Program-made: the position numbers and the translations under genes
The notes under the pieces: generated by a model
The model's input: the letters and a program-made list of their open reading frames with translations, nothing else
Databases searched by the model: none
What the model was told of the DNA's origin: nothing
In this document: piece by piece, positions 12,307 to 24,300 of the stretch
Layout of the letters: every line of letters begins with the position of its first letter
How positions within the stretch are numbered: position 1 is the stretch's first letter
Assembly: GCA_013365365.1 (NCBI GenBank)
Contig: JABVXU010000013.1
Location: 248,001-312,000, forward strand
Source of the DNA: Cruorifilaria tuberocauda
Taxonomy: Eukaryota; Nematoda; Chromadorea; Rhabditida; Onchocercidae
DNA length: 64,000 nucleotides
Direction: 5' to 3'

Positions 12307-13166
12307 TATATCTCAAAAAATTTTCTCGAGATGAAGGAAAAGAAAGTATAAAAGAATAATAAGTTACAATTGGAATATGATCACTAAAGAAAGCAAGAAT
12401 AATTCTCATCGAAATGTCATATCTCTGAAAATTTCATTAATTCCACCGTGTTATAATGTGTGATTTTTTTAATTTAGTCCCTTTTTGGTTTTATTTTCAC
12501 TATGATAAGTATAATTTTATTTATTAAAAAATAACTGATAATTTTAGAAATAGTTTCCCAATAGTTTTATGCGAAAATTCGTTTGTAATCTATATTTGTA
12601 GCTTGAGTCTATGTCATAAAAAATATAATTTTTCTATGATTTCTCAAGTATTATGAATAATTTCAGTGATCTAAACTTAGCCCTAAATTTTTTGGAATCC
12701 TACGAAGTTGCTTACTTCCAGAGAAAGGAATCATTCGGAAATAAATGTGTCAATATGAATAAAATAAAAAAGTTGATTTTTTTGATGTATCATTCAAACG
12801 AAGTGTGTTTTGTTCAATAGATTTTTCTTACATTTTTTGCAACTTATGCAAAATACTTTCAATTTTATAAAAATATTTTAATACAAAAATTTGGTGTTTG
12901 AAAAACTTAAAATTTATTAAATAGGGTTTTGAATACTAAACATTGCAAATCGAATTAAGCTCTGTCATCTTGTTTTGTCTATTATAGGTTTGAAACGAGT
13001 AACTGCGAAAAAGAACATTAATTTACAGGTGAGAGAGTTGACATCTATAACTTTTTGCTTCTTACACTTGATATTTCGATTGGTAGAATACGATGTCTTT
13101 GTCTTGCTAAAATGGAGTAGATATAGTTAGAATTTGTTTTTTGTTAGGTTTCTCGGAATTGTCAAC
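12307..13166 (+). other. Spacer between LCMT1 and the methyltransferase-like gene
   Basis: Very AT-rich spacer of about 0.86 kb with no supported gene. AATAAA occurs near 12757. A short intron-bounded segment at 12988-13028 (between acceptor attatag and donor gtgaga) could be a 5' UTR exon of the following gene. The site ttgttag at 13141-13147 directly precedes the segment containing its ATG. Confidence 0.35.
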
Positions 13167-16100
13167 ATGTTCCTAAGCATAGAACAGGCAGAAGAAGAAT
13201 TTCAAAGTTTACTTTATCGTGTGGAGCCGAGAAGCGTGGCGGAATTTCTTAATTGGATTAATGAAAGTTTTGTCGTATCAGATGGCAAATGTATGCTAGA
13301 CATTTATGCTTTTTTTCTAAATATTTAAGTTTTTGGCAAATTACTTATCCGAAAATTATAAAATATAAAATCACTCGATGATGATATATCCAAAGTCTTT
13401 TAGATTATCCGAACAACGGCAATATTGAATTTGATGGAAGGAGCGAACCTACTTCGGAGTGCGACATTTTGTTACGAAAGATAGCAATGGATATTAGAAG
13501 CGAGGTATTGTATTCATAAAATCTTTTCAAATCATTTTCAAAAAGTGAAAGTTTAACATTTTTTTAGTTGTTATGTATTTAGCATTTCAAATGATCAAAA
13601 ACTTCACTTTTTGAAGTATCGATTTCGGTCTTTTTCTGTGGATGAAACTTTAAAAAATGTCCAAATCTTCAGCTTATTAACTTGATTTTCTATTATCTCA
13701 TGAATTATGAAGTCAGATTTGCCATTGAGATCTTTTTTATATTTCAATAGATGGTCAGATTTTTTTTTGGCATCTGAAAAGAAAAAATTTTTCTCATGCG
13801 ACAGTGGCATCCAAAAAGATTTCATCACTGATGTAGGAAAATTTTTCAAGTGAAAACTCTGTTCCGAACTAATCTATCACTTGAAATATGTATAATTTCT
13901 TTTCCAGTTGCCAACGACAGCGATATTACCTTCTGAAACAGTGTGTTGGCCGCAGAGTGGTTTAGATTCCGATTGTAATCGTGATACTACGGTGAGTTTT
14001 TTATGTATAATTTAAAAAAAAAATTCGAATGAGATATGTAGTTACATTCTGTTGAGTGCAAAATGTTTATTTTATTGTGAAAGTTTCATGATAATTTTGA
14101 AATCCATATAGGTGCATGTCGATGCTTTCTTATACGACGATGATGATGTGGATGAATTGGTGGACAGGGGTACGCTTAGTCGAGAATATTGTGCGCAGTG
14201 TGGTTGTAGGGAAATCATGTCTTTAACATTCATCTCACACTCATTAAGTATTGATCAGGTATTACCTATTAACGTGAAATATTACACTATTTTGTATTTC
14301 TGCTATTCTCTACGGTCATGGGACTTCAGTATTTTTTATTATCTTCTATAGTGAGATAATTTCGATACATAAAGTTAACTTTAGTTATTATTCGTCGCTG
14401 AGTTTATATAGAATTCAATATACATCGGCAAATTTTTTTATATAAAGAAGCATTTGGCAGAAAAAAATGAAAGGTGTTTTAGCATTATTCTATAGAAAAG
14501 ATTGATGAAAAGCATTGGAATTTTGATGAATAAGGAGTCTAACAAAAAACTAAAGATTTGGAAAGTGATTATTTATAAGTTACAGCTGCGGTATGCATTC
14601 ACCGTACTAGTTCCTTTAAATGAGGATATGAAAGGTACGTTAATTGTTGATGTTGGCTCGAGATTGGGTGCTGTATTATATGCTGTCTATAGTTACAGGT
14701 TTGTTCTTGTAGTGATGAAAGTATTTTTAATGTCAAATAAGACTTTCATGAAAGGACTGCGGGACTTTAATTTCATTATTTTTTCAGTCTTACCAATTTC
14801 ATTTTGAATGTAATAAAGATCTGAACATTCTCTGCTTAAAGTTTATGTACTTTCAGCAGTGGCATGGTGAATGCTATTGGTATTGAAATGAATAAAGATT
14901 TTTGTGAATTGCAAAAAAAAGTAATTGAAATTAATGAAATGGACAGAAACGTCAAAGTAAGTGCTTAGAAAATATAAATTTTTGTGAATTTTCCGACAGA
15001 ATCCTATATCTCGCTTTCTTTTTGTTCATTCGCATTATCACGATGTATGATTATTGCTTCCTGAAATTTGAAATGAGCCTTAGCATGTTGAATCATAACA
15101 GTACTAATTAGACTGCTAAAGGAAACTAATAAATTTCTTGCTCAGTTTCCACTCGCCTGCTGATTCCTTTGAAAAACAAAAAATAAATGACAGTAATTTT
15201 GATTTACCTCATGGGACGAAAGCGGAAATTCAACGTAATTAACTGTTCAGAACTTAAAAAGAAATTTTTTTCTGTTTGTTCTGTAAACTGTGTCTTTTGA
15301 TCCTGAATATTGCATTTAAATCGAATATCGCTTAGGTAGAAGTAGAGAAATTTAATTCATATATGTTCTGTCTAAATTTTTTTCAGGTTATCAATGATGA
15401 TGTTAGAAAACAGGCTGAAGTTGTTGGTGCTGCTGATGTTATTGTGTTACACAATGTATTTTCATTCTTTCTTCCACTTGCTGATCAGGTGAATAGTCTA
15501 TTAATCTTGAAGCAATTTTTTTTATTCAAAAGTTATGTAAATATGTTTTCTTATCGCGATGTCGTGAGCTGTCTTAAATTTTCATTTTCATATTTAATCA
15601 TTATATATGTTACTAATTTTTTTAGTAAAATTAAAATTCAACTTGTCCTATGCAGCCATCTGTCTTCTCTGTGTCCATATTTTCAAAGACTTTTGGATTT
15701 GCAGACAGAATGTTGGGAATTTCTACGTAAATCCATACGTCCTGGTGCTATAATTATATCAAATCCTGCTATTGAAGCAGTCACTGATCATTTAGTTCTT
15801 TCGTTCCGCATATCTGAATGGCTTGAAAAAGTAAGTAGTATATCTTTCCGTGAATATGGTGTATGTTTATTCATCAGCCTTACTTTAGTCTTATTCAAAA
15901 TCAAATATATTTTACTTTTTTTATTCCTTTATTTCAACATTTTCATCCCTCTTAGGGCAAAAATTACTCGAAAAATAACTAGGCTTTAAGAGAATTTTAT
16001 CTCATATAAATGTAGAATAATATAAAATTTTATGAAATTGGTCAAAATATAGACAGGAAATATCAGCGGTAATAATAATGATGTTTCTGTTTTTCTGTTC

Positions 16101-17055
16101 CTTTCTTTCATTTTTCTACTTTGTCATTCTTTTTTGCTTCTTCATCCAGACATATCCTTTCTTAGAGCCAAAAATTTCGCCCTAGAATTTTATGAGGTAT
16201 CGAGTCGAACAAATTAAGGAAATAAAGTGTTTTGTAATAATTTATAATATCATAAAAAGAACAAAAATATCACTAATGATTGCGAAGATGGGAGAGGCTA
16301 ATGTATTTATTATCGAAACGGAAAGGTGATAAATGGCTAAACATAGTTTTAATTATGATTAGATGTTGTTCAATCGTCACATTGCGGATTTGTAACCAAA
16401 ATAAAAGAATGTGCTTTTTATGAACTGCAGAAAGTAGTGTTTTGATTTGCGAAGGAGGTTGTCTCCTTAAAAATAAGTAAATAAATGAAAATTGGCTTTC
16501 TTTGATCTATCAACAATGAATAACATCGAAACTAAGGATATCATCTTAAATCCAGATTGTTAGACAGCTATCACTAGAATCATCGGGAACCATTAGTATT
16601 TCCACCCACTTCTCTGTACAACTTTATCAAAACTTTTCCAGTAATTTTTTTACGAAATAGTAGTGAAATTATCACTGTTATTGATGAATGAAGCTATAAA
16701 TCGAGTCATTATAACCTTTAGGTTTTTATTGTCTAATTGAGAAATTAGGATTATAATCAGAAATGATATAGGATTCAGCTTTAAATTCCTTTCATTATAT
16801 TTTTGTTTTTACTAAAGTATTTTATTCATTATTGAATTAATAGTTTCGCAAGAGTACTGGAACCAAATTTTAATCGAGATTCTATATTTGAATGAAAAAT
16901 GAATGAATTACTTCAGAGCGACCTAAAATGAAATTAAATTATAGATTGAAACTGGTTCTTTGGCTGCACGATACGCGGGCGTCAATCAAGATTTGTTTAA
17001 TGACTGTGTGAAGTTGACACTTTATAAAGTGAAGCAGGAAGATGCACTACAATAA
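13167..17055 (+). CDS. SAM-dependent methyltransferase-like protein with Cys motif, family not named
   Basis: Predicted class I methyltransferase of unknown substrate. Exons are 13167-13290, 13404-13504, 13908-13991, 14112-14258, 14586-14698, 14857-14956, 15387-15488, 15705-15830 and 16945-17055, all in phase, giving 335 residues. An N-terminal helical part (MFLSIEQAEEEFQSLLYRV) is followed by an acidic stretch (YDDDDVDEL), a small cysteine motif (EYCAQCGCRE) and the phrase SHSLSIDQ. A Rossmann fold begins with LIVDVGSRLGAVLY as motif I. GIEMNKDFCELQKKV is the acidic motif II region, and ADVIVLHNVFSFFLP corresponds to motif IV. RPGAIIISNP is a late strand. I recall similar uncharacterised proteins in other animals but cannot name them. 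The acceptor of exon 8 was chosen by phase. The final intron is 1.1 kb. Confidence 0.75.
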
Positions 17056-18361
17056 CGATATACCAAGACGAAATACACTAGATGAAGAAAATTTATTGGC
17101 CTTCAGAATCATAGATCACTTATTGTTATGATAATTACTTGGCAGAATAACTATTAAAATCTTTTCATTTATAGGACAATTCTTAACTTTACACAGTCTA
17201 ACAAAATACATAAAATCAATAACGAACAACGACAGACTTTAACGGTTTATTATTTCTAGCACCACCGCTTGCTAATTACCTTACCGCGTATAAAAAAATC
17301 TTTTATTTGGATTGAAATGCATATCAAGGCATTTTGAAGTGAGAAATGAAGTCTACTATCTGTTGATCTCAGTCAGATTATCTACGGTTAGTTCAAAGCA
17401 TTGTTAACAAGTTTTTGATAAAGCTAAAGATATTTTCGGACGGATTTAAGCAATTTTTAATTTTGTTATTACTGGACTAAATCAAATCAAAAATTATCGA
17501 TATGACTCTCAAATTTGTAGAGGTTGAATGCAGTCTATGGGCCACTTATATTATTTAAAAATTGTATCTTCATTATATTCAGAGCAAGTGTTGAAATTCC
17601 CCATTGAAATTCATGAAATTGATTCAGAATGTTTTGCTATTCCGATGAATTTTTGTTTGACTTGAACTCTTTATTTTCAGTCTTGATCTTTTCTGGTTGA
17701 GTCACGGTTCATTTAAACAAAATGCAAAATGAAACTAATTGATTATGGAAACATGTCCACAATATACATTTCAATAGTGACTTTGAACAAAATAGATCAT
17801 CATTTGCAGAATTACAACAAATTCGAATTAACCAATCCAGTTGCTTGTTTTTTGAACTATTTTTTTCGGATTTCAGCAATTATATTACTAATTTATTTTT
17901 TTGCTTACTTTCCATATTTATTCACCTATTTACTGCTTCTAATACATTTTATAATAAAATTATAATTTTATAATAAAAAAGATCATAAATACCATTTATG
18001 AACCTTCTTTTCTTATCTTTTCCTTTCTGAAATTAATAGCTTTAAGAAGGGACAAATTTGTCTCAAACTGCAAAAAATTAAAGTCAGCTAGACGATTTTG
18101 CATATTCATTTATTGAATAGTTTTTCATTAGTGCACCATATTAGTCAAAACTAAAACTAATAGAATCAGGAATAAATTTGAATGATATAAGTTATGCTAT
18201 GTTCTGATTCATTTTTGGGCTTTTGGACCCATTCAAGGATTGGAATGATTGTTTTCGACAGTTCTTTAAAACTTTAAAAAACAATCAAGAGTAAGAAAGA
18301 AACGGATAATCTTCACAAGAAGCTTAATTGAGCAGTTAAATAAAACATGGTCCACTGGTAA
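17056..18361. other. Intergenic stretch between convergent genes
   Basis: About 1.3 kb of AT-rich sequence between the 3' ends of the methyltransferase-like gene and the C3-like gene. It includes a hydrophobic 78-codon frame at 17729-17965 made mostly of low-complexity AT-rich codons, with no start context or similarity. I see no RNA gene or repeat. Confidence 0.4.
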
Positions 18362-21300
18362 TTAGATAGCTAAACAAATGTCCACACTCCTCACTGGCCA
18401 ATTCCCATCGATCGTCATCTCGTAGTATGTAATGCATCCTTCAAAAGGTCTCAATATAATGGGATTTTGCTGAGAAAAAAAAGATTTGAAACTTAGAATC
18501 GTTCAACAAGTAGTAAAGTACCTAGTATTAAAGTCCACTACAATTCCTTCGATATTGCCACTAAAATAGTACACTTCTCCAATTTTTGGTTCTGCACAAC
18601 GGATGTTACATGTTCTCAACCATACGTCAATTCGATCTGCAAAATGGCTTTAAATATTGATATCGTTTGATTAGACAAATTTTACATTTAATTCGAATTG
18701 ACTGATCCTAAGTTTCTATACATAAATTGTGAATTTTGATGTTCTCTCTTTAAGGTTAAAACCTACTGTGAGTTCCAATAAAAATTTTTGTATTTTATTT
18801 TTTATATGTTAAATAAGTATCCATTTTAAATTTTAAATCCCTTTTGTCAATAATTAGTGCAGCAGCTTGCATTTTATTTAACCGAAAAAGAACTTTTAAC
18901 ACTTTCAAAAAACTGAAATTAAAAAAAACTAAAGAGAATTGAAATTTGCACCATTAAATAAAGATTCCATTTAGTATAGATGGATCAAACTCAAACAAAA
19001 TATTACCAGGCTTCTGCAGTGCTTTCTTCAGATCGTTTTGCTTCCAATGCTTTAACGATACCTCGATAACGAAATACCGTGAACCACTCGAGTTTTCAGT
19101 TCGATAACTTTCTATTTCTACTGTTGCTCCTGAACATTAATTAAATTTATTTTAATAGAATTTCAGCCTAGAATTGTCACTTCGAATTAACCCGCCACTT
19201 TGGTCAATTGACCAAAGATCACGAATATGTGGAAAGTTTGTTTTAAAAAAACTGGACAAACCAAACATGTTTTTGGAGCATAATTCATGCTGCAGGTGTT
19301 CTTTCGTAATACTTCGACATTGTGAGCACCGAACTGTACAGCTAGCTTCGGCACATGAACAACTCCCATCCCAACATATCATATCGATGGTTTCCTCCAG
19401 CAGTGACCGCTTAAATCTTTCCGTATAAATAATTAACTCTTGACCGGCTATATCTGCAATTTTCTCTAATTTTATTTTCTAATTATTTTCTGATACTGCT
19501 TACTAATATCTGATAAAAGTTTCTAAATATTTTACTACTCTATGATACTTTTTATGATTTAATAAAAACTATTTTCTATTAAAACATAAAACATAAAAGA
19601 TCCTAAAAATTTTATGAATATCATAAATAAAAAAAAATAAAATGCAGCGATATGGCTTAGGCAGAAATTGCAGACGAATTAAATCAAGCGTCATTTTTTG
19701 ATAAAAAAATTGCTTAAAAAGCTAACCATAAAGAGGATGTCGAACGGTAACAGCGACAGGAGCTAACTGATTTGGCTCATATGTGCTTCTTGGCTCCATT
19801 ATTCTTAATTCATAACAAAGCGGAATTTTCGGCTTCAGCTGCAGTCAGTCAGTGAAATTTTGATAAATTATATAAATTTTGAAATTCTGCTGGACTTTTC
19901 ACATATTCAGTGAGAAGAAATTGAAAAATATTGCGAGAAAAAGGAAATTTTTTGAAAAAGTTTACATTAATGAGGACAAAATGTACAGCGTAATTGCTAA
20001 TTGTGATACTATCCAGTAGACGTAATCCGTGTACTGTTGTGTTCTGTAATTGATCAGAAAAATTAGTCTGTTGAATTCCATCTTTTTTGAAGTTTTTTAT
20101 AACCTTTGAATATTCGATTTCAGTTTCCACTCATCAGATTTATCGCTGATTGACGGATTAGGTAATTCAAATTAACAATCAACTTGCTGTTAGTGTCAAC
20201 AAACCAAAAAAAAGATTAATGAGGAATTAATTTAATTAAAGTTAAGTATACTTTGAATTGAAATCTTGAAGTGCTGATATCTACCTGAAGAATCCGGAAC
20301 AAACTGTATTCGGAAGTGAAACCGGTAAAAAGACCATGCGTTACTTCCAATGATTCAATTAGTGATGTCAGAATCCTGTAACCAACTATACCTGATTTTT
20401 GGAGTTTTCTAATTAATTATCCTGCGAAATAAAGAAGAATTAATGATTCAACTTGTATTTTTTTCCAAAACCAAAAATTCTCTTTCTATAACAACGTGAT
20501 ACGATAATAACGAATTTTCTCAAAATCCGAAATTTATTCTTCACTTTAGTTACACTAACTTTAAACAAACTTCCTGTCGAATGATTCCCGGACTAATTAC
20601 ATGTTGTACTACGGTGATTTTGGTCGGATACAAATCGTTTTGCTCTAAACCACGACGTAATCGCACTCTTTTTGTAGTTGTGACTCGGATTCTTATCCGA
20701 ACTTTTGCATCGCCTTCTGTTACCAATGTTATATTACGTACCGTCACTGGCAGCTATAATTTACTTGTTGCCTGTTATATTTTAATCTCACAAAATTTTC
20801 AGGTGCTTTATAAATAATTGATTGATAATACAATGCAATGGTTGTAAAAAAATAATTACAGTAAAGTATTGTTCAAGTAGAACATAAAAATGATAAAATA
20901 ATTAATGCTTCATTGCAATGTTCACATCTCACATCTACCTCAGTTGAAAAGTGATAATAATTTTTATTTGAAGCTGATCAATGAAATGTGCACTAACATC
21001 TTCGTAAAACACAAAAATCCACAAAAATTTTTAAAGTACTTTAACCTATCTCACATCTATCTCAATTTTTAAAGCAAGTCTAAATTAGAAGGATAAAAAA
21101 TTAAAGGAGAAAAACTGAAAAGTAACTAATTTACCTTATGAAAATTATTTTGTTGCAAAAATGCTCTACAACAGCAACAACGGTAGCAAATCACAAGTAA
21201 AAATGATATAAAATGATAAATATTTTACTCTATTACACTTACGTAAAAAAGAGTCGGTGTATTCGTTACATTATGAACAATCAGTTTGCATTGTTCACAA

Positions 21301-24300
21301 ATAACCATTACTCGATCATTATTGCTATCACGTCGATTCGTTTTATGTATTCTATATTCATAAATTGCACGATTTGCAAAGTATGCATCCTGAAATTGTT
21401 TTGTTTGTCTAAAATTTGTCAGTATAGAAAAGGATAAATATTATTTGATATCCTCCTACTTTGATATAATAAAAATGCAAACCAATGCAAATGAAGTTTG
21501 TCCGTTTTCGTTTAACTGCTCGTAGATCCAATCAGCCAATAAATCGAGTTCAATCAACGGAAACATCGGTTCTACTTTATGACTTACAAAAGCCAACAAA
21601 CCCAGTGAATTGATCAGTAAATCATTATTCTTAAAACATAAAAAAGACTGAATAAATTAAAACTTTATATTCAAAATTTCAAATGTACTAAACCATTACA
21701 ATATCTTAAAAAAAACTTTGACACTTCTCAATATTCTCCTGTCTTACTATGATATTCTATTTCCACAATGGTTTCACTAACTTTTGAAATCATCCGACTC
21801 TTCACATTCTTTATACTGAATAATTTATTTAAATTATTTTCTACGACTTGGAGAAATTTCATGAGAGAATTATATATCATAAGAAATATTCTTCAGGGAT
21901 TTTTCACTTAGGAAAATAATGAATAGCGAATAACCATGAAAATTCGATGTTTCGTGTGATCACTGGATTCGGATCGATGTTTTGCCAGCAACGAACCACT
22001 ACTTGAAATTATTCCACTTTTCCAGTACGGAAGCATGCCACCTATAGCAGTACGCATCGAACATTTGAAAACTTTCAAATTAAAAAAAACAGCTTTTATT
22101 AATTCTTATCCATTTAAAAGGGGAGAAATTTATATATACTTATCTGAATTCAATCTCATTATGATATTTAATACTTATTTGAAATCTATCGATTATATGA
22201 AATGTAAAATAATAATATAAGAAAACCTTGAGCAACAGAGTAGAGTTTAATTCGCATGATATTGCTTACAGATCGGGGTGCCATGAATGCCAATGCAGCC
22301 ACAGTACGTGTATCCAAAGTGGCGCGATCTGGCAGATTGAAGAAACTTTTTCTCAAGCTAATCCAAACATGATCATTACGCTGTAAATATGGACTCATCC
22401 AATTTTTAGTGTTATTTTCATTCAGAGTTTATTAAACATTGAGTTAATTTCTTTAACAATGAAAGTGAAAATGAAAAATTAAAGATTCTCAAATCTATTT
22501 ACCGCACACTGATATGCAACACAGTCGGAAGCCAATTGATTTACCATTGCTTTGATAAACCAGTATCTATCTTCCACTGATATCTAAACAAACTTACAAA
22601 AAAAGAAGTGAAAAAATTATAAAAGAAACATTAGTTTTATTTTAACGAACAAGTGAAAGTTAAAAAGTGAATAAAGATTGATTCCTTGATTTAATCGCTT
22701 AAATATCGACTTGACAAAAAAGGAGGATAAAAAAGTGAACTGTGAATAACTTACAAAATCCATGCGATCTAGAAAAGAATCCACCGTAAATTGGATATCC
22801 ATATCTGCCGCCATTTCATTTAAAAGATAACTAAGTAATGGACAGATAATCCGCTCATCAGTGGAGGCTTCACAAAGTAATGATGTTGATAACGCCGTCA
22901 AGCTTAAATATTTGTAGATTGCTACATCTATTTTGATAAATTTTATATCATGAATATTACTGGAAAAATCAGCAGATTTGGTACTAATGCAGAAAGATAC
23001 ATACAAAAATGACTCGTCGTGAAACTGTTTTGGTTTTCGATAATTGGAAAAAGCGCATGATCGAGAAGCTCCACCATGACAGCTGGAGAATGTCAACATC
23101 GCAGACATTACTGGAATTCAGAGAGCACCATCGGCTTAGGTGATCAACTTAAATGACTCTGTGTATGTGTATGTGTGTGTGTGTGTATGTGCTTGTGTGT
23201 ACATATATGTGTATCTGGCTAAAACTAATCTATTGAAGAATAACATTTCTGCACATTCTTATTTCTAGTTAAACAATTAAAGGAATTAATAACTTGCATT
23301 AATTACCCACTTCAGGTATGCACTTCTTGATTCGTATTTGAAGGATTGCAATACAGCAGTAGCTATTTAAAAATTAGTGTTCAATTTTATTAAAAAGTGA
23401 ATAACCTACATGATCCAATAGTGTCATCTAAAGATTCGAATTCTCGATGGGTAGTTTTATCAAGAGAATTTAATAATTTGAATTGATATAATAATGGAGC
23501 CAATGAGCTGATAATATCAGTAAGGAATGATTCGTAGCCCAAAATACTTCTTTTCCAACGATAATTCGACTGCGAATTTATTTCGTTTTCTATGATCGAA
23601 TTCGTTATTAATCCCTCTGATAAGAATTCTAAAAAAGGAAAACAATATGGTAAAGAATTTTTTAAATGTCAAAAATGAATTACAAAAGATGTTGAAACTG
23701 GTAAATGATCAGAAACAAAACAAACGAGACAAGTCGACGGTAATGCTGTAGATCGATTCAATGTCAGGTAAATTGATACTGATATTAGTAAATAATTTTT
23801 CCGGCTCCTGTTCCGATCGATATTCATTATAACCTGAAACCGGCAATTAACTAAAGTTGAATATTCACACAGGAGACTTTTTGAGGGATATATAAAACAA
23901 TAAAAAGGAATTATATTTATTGACCAGGCCTCAACTGATAAAATTTAAACACTAATATTTCAAGAATTAATAATTCTCTTCTCTTCCTTTTTTTTTCTCT
24001 TTTTCTTGATTTATATGAAACTAGGTGAATTTAATTAATGGAAAAATTCCATCTTCCAGTAATGTAAGATTAGATCTTAAACAATATAATCGTTTCTTCT
24101 TTACCAATGACATTTTTCTTTCCGTTTTTTGTTTCATTTTCTATCATCAAATGATGCATATTAACAATATGCGTTGAAAGATTAAATGGTTTACGTGGAT
24201 TCAACACTAATCGTTTAAAATATTCCATCGTTTCCGCCCTCTTCTGCAAATAATAACCCATTGATTTACCTGTGCTGTGATAAAAATTCAAAAAGTATAC

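Noticed and set aside
15363..15989. A 208-codon plus-strand open frame as a single-exon gene
   Set aside because: It is two exons of the methyltransferase-like gene plus a read-through intron rich in Phe, Leu and Ile from AT-rich sequence.
17729..17965. A hydrophobic 78-codon frame as a small membrane protein
   Set aside because: Repetitive Phe/Ile/Leu/Tyr codons in AT-rich DNA, with no splice, start or conservation evidence.
22617..23108. A 163-codon minus-strand open frame as one exon of the C3-like gene
   Set aside because: A strong acceptor and a GTATGT donor inside it define two exons (23082-23005 and 22927-22755) that keep the host phase. Only the second uses this frame.
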